Part shown: positions 28,288-37,009 of the stretch, piece by piece | Numbering within the stretch: the first letter of the stretch is position 1 | How the letters are laid out: each line of letters opens with the position of its first letter | Assembly: GCA_040394735.1 (NCBI GenBank) | Contig: JBEBRR010000009.1 | Location: 15,359-79,358 of the forward strand | DNA length: 64,000 nt | Direction of reading: 5' to 3' | DNA from: Leadbetterella byssophila_A | GTDB taxonomy: Bacteria > Bacteroidota > Bacteroidia > Cytophagales > Spirosomataceae | Made by a program: the position numbers and the translations under genes | Notes under the pieces: generated by a model | Told to the model about the DNA's origin: nothing | What the model saw: the letters and a program-made list of their open reading frames with translations, nothing else | Databases searched by the model: none

Positions 28288-29736
28288 CTATATAACCAGT
28301 AAATCCACAAATGTATTCACATCCAGTCCGCTCAGGCGTTCATACTCCAATGTGTTTTCGAGTATCACCCTTTGCTGCTTTTCAGGGAAAATACGGGCCA
28401 GGTTGGTTTTGTATTTTTTGATCAGCTCGGGAATTCCCTCTTCCCGTCTGCGTTTATGTCCGATAGGATATTCCACTATTACTTCATCCAGCAGGGTGCC
28501 GTCATTCAGCTCCACCGTTAATGCATTGGCGATCGAGCGTTTTTCAGGATCGTGGTAGTCTCTTGTAAACTGAAGATCTTCCACGCATTCCATCTTGTCA
28601 CGCAGCGCATCAATCTCCGGATCAGAGGCTACATTATCCTCATAATCAGCGGCGGTCAGTCTTCCGTAAAGCAGGGGTACCGCTACCATATACTGGATAC
28701 AGTGGTCACGGTCAGCCGGGTTATTCAGCGGTCCTTTTTTGTCAATTATACGGATGGCGGCTTCGTGGGTACGGATAGTTATTTTCCGGATATCCTCTGC
28801 CGTTTTTCCGGAGGCTTTCAGTCTGGCGTACAGCGTCATAGCGGCTTCCACGGCTGTCTGAGAATGAAATTCGGCCGGGAAAGAGATTTTAAACAATACG
28901 TTTTCCATCACGTAAGAGCTGTAATCTCTCTGGAACCGGAATTCATTTCCTTTAAAAGAAACATCATAGAATCCCCAGGTTTTTGCAGTAAGAACAGAAG
29001 GATAACCCATTTCTCCGGTTTGTGCGATCAGCGCAAGACGGACCGCCCGGGAGGTGGCATCCCCTGCGGCCCATGATTTACGGCTGCCGGTATTCGGGGC
29101 GTGACGGTAGGTTCTCAGCGACTGGCCGTCTACAAAGGCCAGGGAGATGGCGTTGATCAGCTCATCACGGGTCAGGCCGATTAATTTGCCTACTACGGCT
29201 GTGGAGGCCAGCTTCACCAGTAATACGTGATCCAGGCCCACTTTATTGAATGAATTTTCCAGCGCCATAACGCCTTGGATCTCATGGGCCATGATCATGG
29301 CTTCCAGCACCTGCTTCATTTTGAGCGGAGCCTTTCCGTCAGCTATCCGGGTTCTGGAAAGCCAGTCGGCCGTAGCCAGGATACCGCCCAGGTTATCCGA
29401 AGGGTGTCCCCATTCGGCGGCAAGCCAGGTATCATTAAAATCAAGCCATCGGATGATCGTGCCGATATTGAATGCTGCCTGAATGGGATCGAGCTGGAAT
29501 TGTGTACCCGGTACTTTTGCACCGTTTGGTACGACAGTGCCTTTTACCACAGGGCCCAGCAGTTTGGTACAGGCCGGATAGGTCAGGGCCTCCAGCCCGC
29601 AGCCGATAGTATCTAAAAGACAATAGTGTGCCGTTTTCCAGGCCAGGTCGTTTTTGATACTGTAGTTTAATACGTAGTCCGCAATGTCAGTTAATACTTT
29701 GTCGGGTTGCGGCCGCTCATTTGAAATATAGCTCAT
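28288..29736 (-). CDS. prpD: 2-methylcitrate dehydratase (MmgE/PrpD family)
   Basis: 482 residues. The MmgE/PrpD fold is recognisable from DTIGCGLEALTYPAC, IRWLDFNDTWLAAEWGHPSDNLGGILATADW and the C-terminal RDYHDPEKRSIANALTVELNDG segment. It dehydrates 2-methylcitrate to 2-methylaconitate in the 2-methylcitrate cycle, which converts propionyl-CoA plus oxaloacetate to pyruvate and succinate. It is the last gene of prpB-prpC-prpD, 89 bp after prpC; the gap contains a degenerate AATTGACAATT repeat. No acnD/prpF pair is present, as expected with PrpD. Confidence 0.92.
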   Translation of the reverse strand: MSYISNERPQPDKVLTDIADYVLNYSIKNDLAWKTAHYCLLDTIGCGLEALTYPACTKLLGPVVKGTVVPNGAKVPGTQFQLDPIQAAFNIGTIIRWLDFNDTWLAAEWGHPSDNLGGILATADWLSRTRIADGKAPLKMKQVLEAMIMAHEIQGVMALENSFNKVGLDHVLLVKLASTAVVGKLIGLTRDELINAISLAFVDGQSLRTYRHAPNTGSRKSWAAGDATSRAVRLALIAQTGEMGYPSVLTAKTWGFYDVSFKGNEFRFQRDYSSYVMENVLFKISFPAEFHSQTAVEAAMTLYARLKASGKTAEDIRKITIRTHEAAIRIIDKKGPLNNPADRDHCIQYMVAVPLLYGRLTAADYEDNVASDPEIDALRDKMECVEDLQFTRDYHDPEKRSIANALTVELNDGTLLDEVIVEYPIGHKRRREEGIPELIKKYKTNLARIFPEKQQRVILENTLEYERLSGLDVNTFVDLLVI

Positions 29737-29743
29737 TATGGAT

Positions 29744-29790
29744 AATTTTTAATTGACAATTGGCAGTTGACAATTATGAATTTTGGTTAT
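29744..29790. repeat. Degenerate AATTGACAATT-type spacer repeat between prpC and prpD
   Basis: ATTTTTAATTGACAATTGGCAGTTGACAATTATGAATT-like sequence: two near-copies of the palindromic unit (A/G)TTGACAATT. It resembles other short-unit spacers in this window (8281-8340, 52653-52705) in style, not in sequence. Function unknown. Confidence 0.4.
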
Positions 29791-29825
29791 GATTTAATTT
29801 TTGATCATTGTCCGGGGACAGGTAC

Positions 29826-30965
29826 TCATCTTTTTCCGATGGGCACGAACTCCCTGTTTTCGGGGCCGGTGTAATTGGCGCCGGGGCGGATAATCTTCCC
29901 GTCCTGTCGTTGTTCGATGATGTGCGCACTCCAGCCTGTAATCCTTGAGATGACAAAGAGAGGGGTGAACATCAGGGTGGGTACACCCATGATATGATAA
30001 GATACGGCTGAGAACCAGTCGAGATTGGGAAACATCTTCTTTTCATTCCACATAACGGTTTCCAGTCTTTCGGCAATGTTATACAGCAGCGTGTCTCCGG
30101 CTTCTTCGGAAAGTTCTTTGGCTACTTTTCTAATGACGGCATTCCGGGGGTCGGAGATAGTATAAACCGGGTGTCCGAAACCAATGATCACTTCTTTTTT
30201 AGCAAGACGTTCCAGGATATCGGTTTCGGCCTCTTCCGGAGAGGTATAACGGCTCTGAATGTCAAAGGCCACTTCGTTTGCTCCGCCGTGCTTTGGTCCG
30301 CGCAGGGCTCCGATCGCCCCGGTAACGGCGGAGTAAATATCCGAACCCGTACCGGCAATTACCCGGCCTGTAAACGTGGAAGCATTAAATTCGTGCTCTG
30401 CATACAGGTTGAGCGAAACCTGCATGGCCTTCTCCCAGGATCCGGAAGGTTTTTGTCCGTGCAGAAGGTGTAAAAAATGGCCCCCTATGGTTTCGTCATC
30501 GGTTTCTACTTCAATTTCCCTGCCGTTATGGGTATAATGGTACCAGTATAGCAGGGCAGAACTGAAAGAGGCCAGCAATTTATCGGCGATATCTTTTGCT
30601 CCTGCCGGATTGTGATTGTCTTTTTCCGGTTGTAAAGTTCCTAAAACGGAAGAGGTGGTCCGGAGCACATCCATGGGGTGAGATGCTGCAGGCAGGTTTT
30701 TCAGTACATTTTTTAGGGCCTGAGGCAAGCCTCTTAAGCTCTTTAACCGCGCTTTGTAGGCTTTAAGCCGGGCAAGGGTAGGCAGTTCTCCGTGGATCAG
30801 CAGGTAGGCGGTTTCCTCAAATTCTGCTTTTTCAGCCAGGTCGAGGATATTGTATCCCCTGTAATGCAGGTCATTCCCGTTTTTCCCCACACTACAAAGG
30901 GCCGTATTGCCGGCCGCCACACCCGAAAGTGCAACACTTTTTTTAGGCTTAAATACCGGTTCCAT
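29826..30965 (-). CDS. prpC: 2-methylcitrate synthase (citrate synthase family)
   Basis: 379 residues, the compact type of citrate synthase. GLRGPKHGGANE and GFGHPVYTISDPR hold the catalytic His residues, and SRITGWSAHIIEQRQDGKIIRPGANYTGP covers the late catalytic Asp/Arg region. It condenses propionyl-CoA with oxaloacetate. The assignment as methylcitrate rather than citrate synthase rests on its position between prpB and prpD, with a 17-bp overlap with prpB. Confidence 0.9.
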   Translation of the reverse strand: MEPVFKPKKSVALSGVAAGNTALCSVGKNGNDLHYRGYNILDLAEKAEFEETAYLLIHGELPTLARLKAYKARLKSLRGLPQALKNVLKNLPAASHPMDVLRTTSSVLGTLQPEKDNHNPAGAKDIADKLLASFSSALLYWYHYTHNGREIEVETDDETIGGHFLHLLHGQKPSGSWEKAMQVSLNLYAEHEFNASTFTGRVIAGTGSDIYSAVTGAIGALRGPKHGGANEVAFDIQSRYTSPEEAETDILERLAKKEVIIGFGHPVYTISDPRNAVIRKVAKELSEEAGDTLLYNIAERLETVMWNEKKMFPNLDWFSAVSYHIMGVPTLMFTPLFVISRITGWSAHIIEQRQDGKIIRPGANYTGPENREFVPIGKR

Positions 30966-31860
30966 TTTTATTCTTTTTAAAAAGGTTATCTAATTTTTGT
31001 TCGTAGCTGTGGTAGCTAATGCTTTTGTAAAGCTCGTCACGGGTCTGCATGGTATTAAGAACATGGGCTTGCGTACCGTCTTTCCGGATATGCTCATATA
31101 CATTCTGTGCCGCTTTATTGGCTGCCCGGAAAGCCGAAAGCGGATAAAGGGCCAATCCGACTCCCGCTTCTTTGAGCTCATCTACGGTATACATTCTGAT
31201 CATTCCGAATTCCGTGATATTGGCCAGTACCGGAATACCGGTAGCCTCCACAAACTTTTGATAAAAGTTCAGGTCGGGAACGGCTTCGGCAAAGATAAAA
31301 TCGGCTCCTGCTTCTTTGTAAGCCACGGCTCTTTCAAGTGTTTTTTCCAGGCCCTCGCTGGCAAAAGCATCCGTTCGGGCACCTATGACAAAGTTTTCAT
31401 CGGTGCGGGCATCCGCTGCTGCCTTCAGGCGATCGGACATTTCTTCCCGGCTCACCACTTCCTTCCCGGGGCGGTGCCCGCAGCGCTTGGCGCCTACCTG
31501 GTCTTCGATATGCAAAGCAGCAGCACCTGCCTTGATCAGTGATCTTACCGTTCGGGCCACGTTAAAAGCCGAAGGACCGAAGCCGGTATCCACATCTACC
31601 AGCAAGGGCAGGTCGCACACGTTGGTAATGCGTTGAACGTCTGTCAGGACATCTTCCAGGGTGGTAATTCCCAGGTCGGGGATCCCTAAAGAACCTGCCG
31701 CCACCCCGCCCCCAGAAAGATAGATAGCGTTAAAACCGGCCTGCTGGGCCAGCAAGGCGTGGTTGGCATTGATGGCCCCTACAATCTGAAGGGGATTTTC
31801 CTTTTGCATCGCCTCCCGGAACCGTAAACCGGGAGAGGACAAACTTGTGCAGGTATTCAT
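30949..31860 (-). CDS. prpB: Methylisocitrate lyase
   Basis: 303 residues of the isocitrate lyase/PEP mutase superfamily. VGAKRCGHRPGKEVV is the family signature with the catalytic Cys, and LSGGGVAAGSLGIPDLGITT and LLVDVDTGFG supply the Mg-binding aspartates. It cleaves 2-methylisocitrate to pyruvate and succinate. First gene of the operon; on the minus strand TATCTTAG (31887-31894) is an imperfect -7 element 27 bp before the ATG. No prpR-type activator is adjacent. Confidence 0.93.
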   Translation of the reverse strand: MNTCTSLSSPGLRFREAMQKENPLQIVGAINANHALLAQQAGFNAIYLSGGGVAAGSLGIPDLGITTLEDVLTDVQRITNVCDLPLLVDVDTGFGPSAFNVARTVRSLIKAGAAALHIEDQVGAKRCGHRPGKEVVSREEMSDRLKAAADARTDENFVIGARTDAFASEGLEKTLERAVAYKEAGADFIFAEAVPDLNFYQKFVEATGIPVLANITEFGMIRMYTVDELKEAGVGLALYPLSAFRAANKAAQNVYEHIRKDGTQAHVLNTMQTRDELYKSISYHSYEQKLDNLFKKNKNGTGI

Positions 31861-32379
31861 TTGCTGTTAATCTTAATTGCTTTTACCTAAGATACGTAAT
31901 TTTAAGATCAGGATCAGGCCTGTAATGCATGATCTTTCACCCGACGTCACCCGGAATTCAAAGATAGGTAAAAATAGCCGGAATATGTATCTCCCGAATA
32001 AACGCTTTGGGATGGGCAGGTATTGATTTTTTTAGCTATATCAACACATAGGTTTTATTGACCGGGCAGAGCTTTGAAATATTCATTGACAAAGGTCTTT
32101 TTTCGTTCTTTCAAATAGGTAGGAAGAATTGAAATTTAGATGATAAAAAGGCTATTCGGCATGGTTGTGTTGCTTTTTTGTGATACGAAAAAAGCAGTGC
32201 TTAAACCACGCACATATTTTGGTATCCTGGATATTCAAAGACCATAGGGGGATATTAAGCAGAGAATGGATTTACGCTTAGTACAGTAGTTAAATTGGTA
32301 AATAAGCAATATAAAAAAGTGGTCACCAAAACAGGGTAACCACTTCCTCAAAGTATGTTCATTAGTATGTTTATTAATA
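31861..32379. other. 519-bp region without an intact gene
   Basis: Apart from the prpB promoter area and a minus-strand terminator at 32317-32345, I see only a start-less minus-strand open stretch at 32055-32135 encoding ISILPTYLKERKKTFVNEYF then KALPGQ and a stop, which reads like the C-terminus of a protein I do not recognise. Together with the HigA-like fragment just right of it, the region looks like the debris of a decayed accessory insertion. Base composition is clearly more A/T-rich than the flanking genes. Confidence 0.4.
32317..32345 (-). terminator. Intrinsic terminator downstream of comM and the HigA fragment
   Basis: AAGTGGTCACC / GGGTAACCACTT-type stem (outer arms 32317-32323 and 32339-32345, one mismatch inside), followed on the minus strand by TTTTATAT. 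Confidence 0.6.
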
Positions 32380-32487
32380 CTAAGCTTCTTCTAACTTAAA
32401 CTTTTCTATTCCTAAATTAAGGCTTTCATACTCCTGTTCTGCCTTAAGGTAGCCATATTTGTGTTGCAGGTTTAACCAAATGGTCTT
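32380..32487 (-). pseudogene. Fragment resembling the C-terminus of a HigA-type antitoxin
   Basis: A 35-codon minus-strand frame with no start codon, closed upstream by an in-frame TGA at 32488-32490 and ending in TAG at 32380-32382. It reads KTIWLNLQHKYGYLKAEQEY and continues to KFKLEEA. The WLNLQ-x2-Y core is the typical C-terminal motif of HigA antitoxins (FWLNLQ..YDL). It begins 6 bp after the comM stop, so the 5' part with the helix-turn-helix was lost, and no HigB toxin is present. The assignment rests on one motif and is moderate. Confidence 0.5.
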
Positions 32488-32493
32488 TCAATC

Positions 32494-34041
32494 TTACCCT
32501 GCCGCCCAGCTCTCGCGGTCCAGGCTCCGGTACTGGATAGCTTCCGCCAGGTGCTCAATCCGTATCTCTTCCGAGCCGGCCAGGTCAGCAATGGTGCGGG
32601 ATACCTTTAATATTCGGTCATAGGCCCGGGCCGATAAGCCCACTTTTTCCATGGCTCTTTTCAGCAGCAGCCGGCCGGGGTCACCGATCTCACAGATATT
32701 TTTAACTATTTCAGGAGGCATCATGGCATTGCAGTGGATGCCCGGCAGGTCTTTGTAGCGTTCTGTCTGGATCTCACGGGCCCTGACCACCCGTTCGCGA
32801 ATTGCCGCGGAGGTTTCATTCTTTCTTGTGCTGGAGATTTGCTCAAAGTTTACCGGGGTTACTTCCACATGAAGGTCGATCCTGTCGAGAAGCGGGCCGG
32901 ATACCTTATTGAGGTATTTTTCCACGGCTCCCGGCGGACAGGAGCAGTCTTTGTCGGGATGGTTATAATAACCGCAGGGGCAGGGGTTCATGCTCGCGAT
33001 CAACATAAAGCTGGCCGGGTATTCCACTGCCATGCGGGTACGGGAGATGGCTACTTTCCTTTCTTCAAGGGGCTGCCGCATGACTTCCAGCACCGTGCGC
33101 TTGAACTCCGGTAATTCGTCCAGGAATAATACGCCGTTGTGTGCCAGGGAAATCTCTCCGGGTTGGGGGAAGCTTCCACCGCCTACGAGAGCTGCATCGG
33201 AGATAGTATGATGGGGATTTCTGAATGGCCTCCGGGAAATGAGGGATGAGGCTTTATCCAGCTTGCCGGCTACCGAATGGATCTTGGTGGTCTCCAGGGC
33301 TTCGGTAAGACTAAGCGGGGGTAAGATGCCCGGCAGACGCTTGGCCAGCATGGTTTTCCCTGCTCCCGGCGGACCGATCATGATGGCATTGTGGCCTCCG
33401 GCCGCAGCTATCTCCAGGGCTCTTTTGATATTCTCCTGTCCCTGAACGTGTGAAAAGTCTGCTTCGTATTCGTTCACCGTATGGTAGAAAAGATCCCGGG
33501 TATCGGTGACAGTGGGGAGGATATCTTTTTCGCCGGTCAGAAACTCTACCGCTTCTTTCAGGGTTTCTACTCCGATGACGTCCAGGTTATTGACAATGGA
33601 GGCCTCCGGAGCATTTTCTTTGGGGAGGATAAAGCCCTTCAGCTTTTTGGTCCGCGCTTCTATGGCAATGGGCAGAACACCGCGGATGGGGCGTAGCCTT
33701 CCGTCCAAAGCCAGCTCGCCCAGGATGATGTATTCTTTCAGGTCTTTTTCATAAACCGTATCTCCGCCGGCAGATAAAAGGCAGATCGCTATTGGAAGAT
33801 CATAGGAAGAACCTTCTTTCCGGATGTCGGCGGGAGCAAGATTGATAATGGTTTTGTACCTCGACTGATCATAACCACCGTTTTTAAGGGCGGCATCAAT
33901 GCGTTGAAGGCTTTCGCGAACGGCGTTATCGGGTAAGCCTACCACGCTCAGGCCAAATCCGCCTTTCAGTACGCTGATCTCTACGGTTATAAGGGTGGCG
34001 TTGACGCCGTATACGGCAGCGCCATTAGTTGTGGATAACAT
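32494..34041 (-). CDS. comM: YifB/ComM-family Mg-chelatase-like AAA+ ATPase
   Basis: 515 residues. An N-terminal Lon-protease-like (ChlI) domain with VEISVLKGGFGLSVVGLPDNAVRES is followed by the AAA+ domain with MIGPPGAGKTMLAKRLPGILPPL (Walker A), LFLDELPEF (Walker B), a zinc-type CPCGYYNHPDKDCSCPP loop, and a C-terminal Mg-chelatase lid (SARAYDRILKVSRTIADLAG). ComM is a hexameric helicase that drives branch migration when transformed DNA is integrated. Monocistronic, with the nrdJ terminator upstream. Confidence 0.93.
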   Translation of the reverse strand: MLSTTNGAAVYGVNATLITVEISVLKGGFGLSVVGLPDNAVRESLQRIDAALKNGGYDQSRYKTIINLAPADIRKEGSSYDLPIAICLLSAGGDTVYEKDLKEYIILGELALDGRLRPIRGVLPIAIEARTKKLKGFILPKENAPEASIVNNLDVIGVETLKEAVEFLTGEKDILPTVTDTRDLFYHTVNEYEADFSHVQGQENIKRALEIAAAGGHNAIMIGPPGAGKTMLAKRLPGILPPLSLTEALETTKIHSVAGKLDKASSLISRRPFRNPHHTISDAALVGGGSFPQPGEISLAHNGVLFLDELPEFKRTVLEVMRQPLEERKVAISRTRMAVEYPASFMLIASMNPCPCGYYNHPDKDCSCPPGAVEKYLNKVSGPLLDRIDLHVEVTPVNFEQISSTRKNETSAAIRERVVRAREIQTERYKDLPGIHCNAMMPPEIVKNICEIGDPGRLLLKRAMEKVGLSARAYDRILKVSRTIADLAGSEEIRIEHLAEAIQYRSLDRESWAAG

Positions 34042-34122
34042 ATTTATAAGTATTGAAGTGTTTAAATAAACAAAAAGAGATTCTGTTAAGTTCGGGCAAT
34101 TGTTAAGTTGTAAAATATGAAA

Positions 34123-34177
34123 GAGTGAAGATTCATTAAGAAACAGCGTAGCTACCCGCCCTCATGAATCTTCACTC
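34123..34177 (-). terminator. Long inverted repeat between nrdJ and comM
   Basis: Perfect 14-bp arms GAGTGAAGATTCAT (34123-34136) and ATGAATCTTCACTC (34164-34177) around a 27-nt loop, 33 bp after the nrdJ stop. On the minus strand an A/T-rich TTTCATATTTTA follows. Confidence 0.6.
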
Positions 34178-34209
34178 CCTGATGTTAAAAAAAATAATGT
34201 TGTTTAAGC

Positions 34210-36765
34210 TCACCCGCACTTTGAGCTGCCGCAATCCTTACAGGTCAGGCAGCCCTCCTGGTACATCAGGTTAGTGGAGTTGCAGTTCTGGCATTTTTGT
34301 CCTTTTACTTCCGTTTCATCCGGAACAAATTTCTTCAGGGCCCGGACCACACCGTTCTTCCAGGTGTTGATCGACTCGCTGTCCAGCTGAAGGGAATTGA
34401 TCAGCTCCACTACATTTTCAGTAGGCATGCCGTGGCGCAGAACACCTGAAATAAGCTTGGCGTAATTCCAGAATACGGGATCAAACTTATGGGAAAGTCC
34501 TTCTATGGTGGTTTTGTATCCGCGTTGGTTGGTAAACTGGAAGTCGTAACGGGAATTTCCGTCCTCATCCCGGTTTTTAATGATCAGCCCTTCATTCACC
34601 CAGCGGGGAAGAAGGATGCCGTCTTCGTCATCAGCCAGCCCGGTGAAGATCTCGTAAGGCCGCTCGTCTATTTTACCGATAAAAGCGATCCATTTTTCTT
34701 TTTTATTCTGGAACCTTACCACGTCGGCTTCCAATACCTGCGGGCGCTTTAAAGGAAAGGGCAGAGCCGTTTTTTCTTCCTCTTTTTTAGGCTCACCCGT
34801 GCTGATGAGAACACCGGAACGGGAGCCGTCGCGGTACACCGTAACGCCTTTGCATCCTGCTTCCCATGCCGTGATATACAGTTCATGGACCAGATCCTCG
34901 GTCGCTTCGTTGGGAATATTAATGGTTACTGAAATGGAGTGGTCCACCCATTTCTGGATCTGTCCCTGCATTTTTACCTTATTCACCCAGTCCACATCAT
35001 TGGAGGTGGCTTTGTAATACGGTGATTTTTCGATCAGGGCATTGATTTCCTGATCCGTAAAATTCCGGGAGGTGTCCAGTCCGGTTACTTCCATCCAGGT
35101 CCTGAACTTGTGATGGAATACCACGTATTCCTCCCAGGAGTCACCCACTTCGTCTACAAAATCCACCCGCACATTCCTGTCATTGGGGTTAACTTTCCGG
35201 CGTCTTTTATATACCGGCATAAAAACGGGTTCAATGCCTGAGGTGGTTTGTGTCATAATAGACGTGCTGCCGGTGGGAGCAATGGTCAGCAGTGCGATGT
35301 TCCTGCGGCCATGTTCCTGCATATCGTGATACAGCCCGGGGTCTGCGTCTTTTATCCTTTGCAGGAAAGGGTTATTCTTTTCTCTTTCCGCATTATAGAT
35401 CAGGAAGGCGCCGCGTTCTCTGGCCATTTCCACCGAAGAGCGGTAAGCGGCCAGGGCAAGGGCCTGCTGCACCTTCGTGGAGAAGGCAATGCCCTCTTCA
35501 CTTCCGTACCGGATGCCCAGGGCCGCCAGCATGTCGCCTTCTGCAGTAATCCCCACACCGGTTCTTCTGCCTTCCCGGGCCTTGTTCCGGATCTCCAGCC
35601 AGAGATTTTTCTCTATCCTTTTGATTTCTTCGTCTTCCGGGTCCTGGTCAATTTTATCCAGGATGGCATCAACCTTTTCCAGTTCCAGGTCAATGATATC
35701 GTCCATCATCCGCTGGGCCGCGTTCACATGCTTCCTGAACAGGTCGAAATCAAACCGGGCTTCAGGAGTGAACGGGGCTGTTACGTAAGAGTACAGGTTG
35801 ATGGCCAGCAGCCGGCAGGAATCATACGGGCACAGCGGGATTTCACCGCAGGGATTGGTAGAAACCGTTTTGTAGCCCAGGTCGGCGTAGCAGTCAGGCA
35901 GGGATTCCCGGATAATGGTATCCCAGAAAAGAATACCGGGTTCGGCTGATTTCCAGGCATTGTGGATGATCTTTTTCCATAGCCGGTTTGCTTCAATTTC
36001 TCTCCAGCTCAGTGGTTTGGAACTGAAGATCGGGTATTTCTGGGTATAGGTGCGGTTCTCTTTTACGGCGCGCATAAACTCATCGTCGATCCGCACGGAA
36101 ACATTGGCCCCGGTGATTTTCCCGGCTTCCAGCTTGGCATCGATAAAATCTTCGGCATCAGGGTGATTGATGGAAACCGACAGCATGAGTGCTCCCCTGC
36201 GGCCGTCCTGGGCTACTTCCCGGGTCGAGTTGGAATATCGTTCCATAAACGGAACCAGCCCTGTAGAAGTAAGCGCCGAGTTTTTCACCGGTGAACCTTT
36301 CGGCCGGATGTGGGAGAGGTCGTGACCCACACCGCCGCGCCGCTTCATCAGCTGCACCTGCTCCTGATCGATCTTCATGATACCGCCATAAGAATCCCCG
36401 CTGTCGCCTTCATTACCGATGACAAAGCAATTGGAAAGGGAGGCGATCTGGAAAGGATTGCCGATGCCGGTCATAGGACTTCCCTGCGGTACGATATAAC
36501 GGAAGTCTTTAATCAGGTCGTGGATTTCCTGGAAGGACAATGGGTTGGGGTAAAGGGCTTCCACGCGCGCTATTTCATTGGCGATCCGGTTATGCATATC
36601 GGCCGGCGATTTTTCATAAATATTTCCTTCCGAATCTTTAAGTGCGTACTTGGTCAGCCAGACCCTTGCGGCAAGGTCGTCGCCGCTGAAGTAGTCCAAC
36701 GCCGCGGCGAAAGCCTCTTCGCTGCTGTATTTGCGGGTATAAGTTTCTTGTATCTGTGTATCCAT
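34210..36765 (-). CDS. nrdJ: Adenosylcobalamin-dependent (class II) ribonucleoside-diphosphate reductase
   Basis: 851 residues. The ten-stranded barrel of NrdJ is recognisable from GNPFQIASLSNCFVIG, MKRRGGVGHDLSHIRPKGSP, VSTNPCGEIPLCPYDSCRLLAINL (NPCGE carries the thiyl-radical Cys) and LLTIAPTGSTSIMTQTTSGIEP. The C-terminus has the redox/zinc cysteine cluster EGCLTCKDCGSSKCG. It makes deoxyribonucleotides with vitamin B12 as radical initiator, so growth works with or without oxygen but needs cobalamin. No B12 riboswitch is visible in the 244-bp upstream gap, so expression is not obviously cobalamin-controlled. No NrdR-binding motif was searched systematically. Confidence 0.95.
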   Translation of the reverse strand: MDTQIQETYTRKYSSEEAFAAALDYFSGDDLAARVWLTKYALKDSEGNIYEKSPADMHNRIANEIARVEALYPNPLSFQEIHDLIKDFRYIVPQGSPMTGIGNPFQIASLSNCFVIGNEGDSGDSYGGIMKIDQEQVQLMKRRGGVGHDLSHIRPKGSPVKNSALTSTGLVPFMERYSNSTREVAQDGRRGALMLSVSINHPDAEDFIDAKLEAGKITGANVSVRIDDEFMRAVKENRTYTQKYPIFSSKPLSWREIEANRLWKKIIHNAWKSAEPGILFWDTIIRESLPDCYADLGYKTVSTNPCGEIPLCPYDSCRLLAINLYSYVTAPFTPEARFDFDLFRKHVNAAQRMMDDIIDLELEKVDAILDKIDQDPEDEEIKRIEKNLWLEIRNKAREGRRTGVGITAEGDMLAALGIRYGSEEGIAFSTKVQQALALAAYRSSVEMARERGAFLIYNAEREKNNPFLQRIKDADPGLYHDMQEHGRRNIALLTIAPTGSTSIMTQTTSGIEPVFMPVYKRRRKVNPNDRNVRVDFVDEVGDSWEEYVVFHHKFRTWMEVTGLDTSRNFTDQEINALIEKSPYYKATSNDVDWVNKVKMQGQIQKWVDHSISVTINIPNEATEDLVHELYITAWEAGCKGVTVYRDGSRSGVLISTGEPKKEEEKTALPFPLKRPQVLEADVVRFQNKKEKWIAFIGKIDERPYEIFTGLADDEDGILLPRWVNEGLIIKNRDEDGNSRYDFQFTNQRGYKTTIEGLSHKFDPVFWNYAKLISGVLRHGMPTENVVELINSLQLDSESINTWKNGVVRALKKFVPDETEVKGQKCQNCNSTNLMYQEGCLTCKDCGSSKCG

Positions 36766-36965
36766 CAGGTAAGTAGTTTTAGGTTTGTGAAGTTATAAAA
36801 ATATAACGACAGTGGGATGGGGAAGATTCAAAAAATTGCCAGAATTTTTTTTTACCTGCTTTAAAATAAATAAGTTATGTTTTCAAAAAAGGGAAAAAGT
36901 TTACAAATTTTGTAAATGTTTGATAGTTTGTGGTTTACAGGATCCGGCTTCCTGTACAATAAAAA

Positions 36966-36988
36966 AGGCGCAGTACCGAACTGCGCCT
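36966..36988 (-). terminator. Intrinsic terminator of the M28 peptidase gene
   Basis: AGGCGCAGT / ACTGCGCCT (9-bp stem, loop ACCGA) followed in the minus direction by TTTTTTATT. Confidence 0.88.
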
Positions 36989-37009
36989 GGTTTTTTCAGC
37001 TGGAAGATC

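Noticed and set aside
36766..37009. Possible cobalamin riboswitch upstream of nrdJ
   Set aside because: The 244-bp leader lacks a recognisable B12-box (GCCACTG-like) and the expected stem set; only the upstream gene's terminator is visible.
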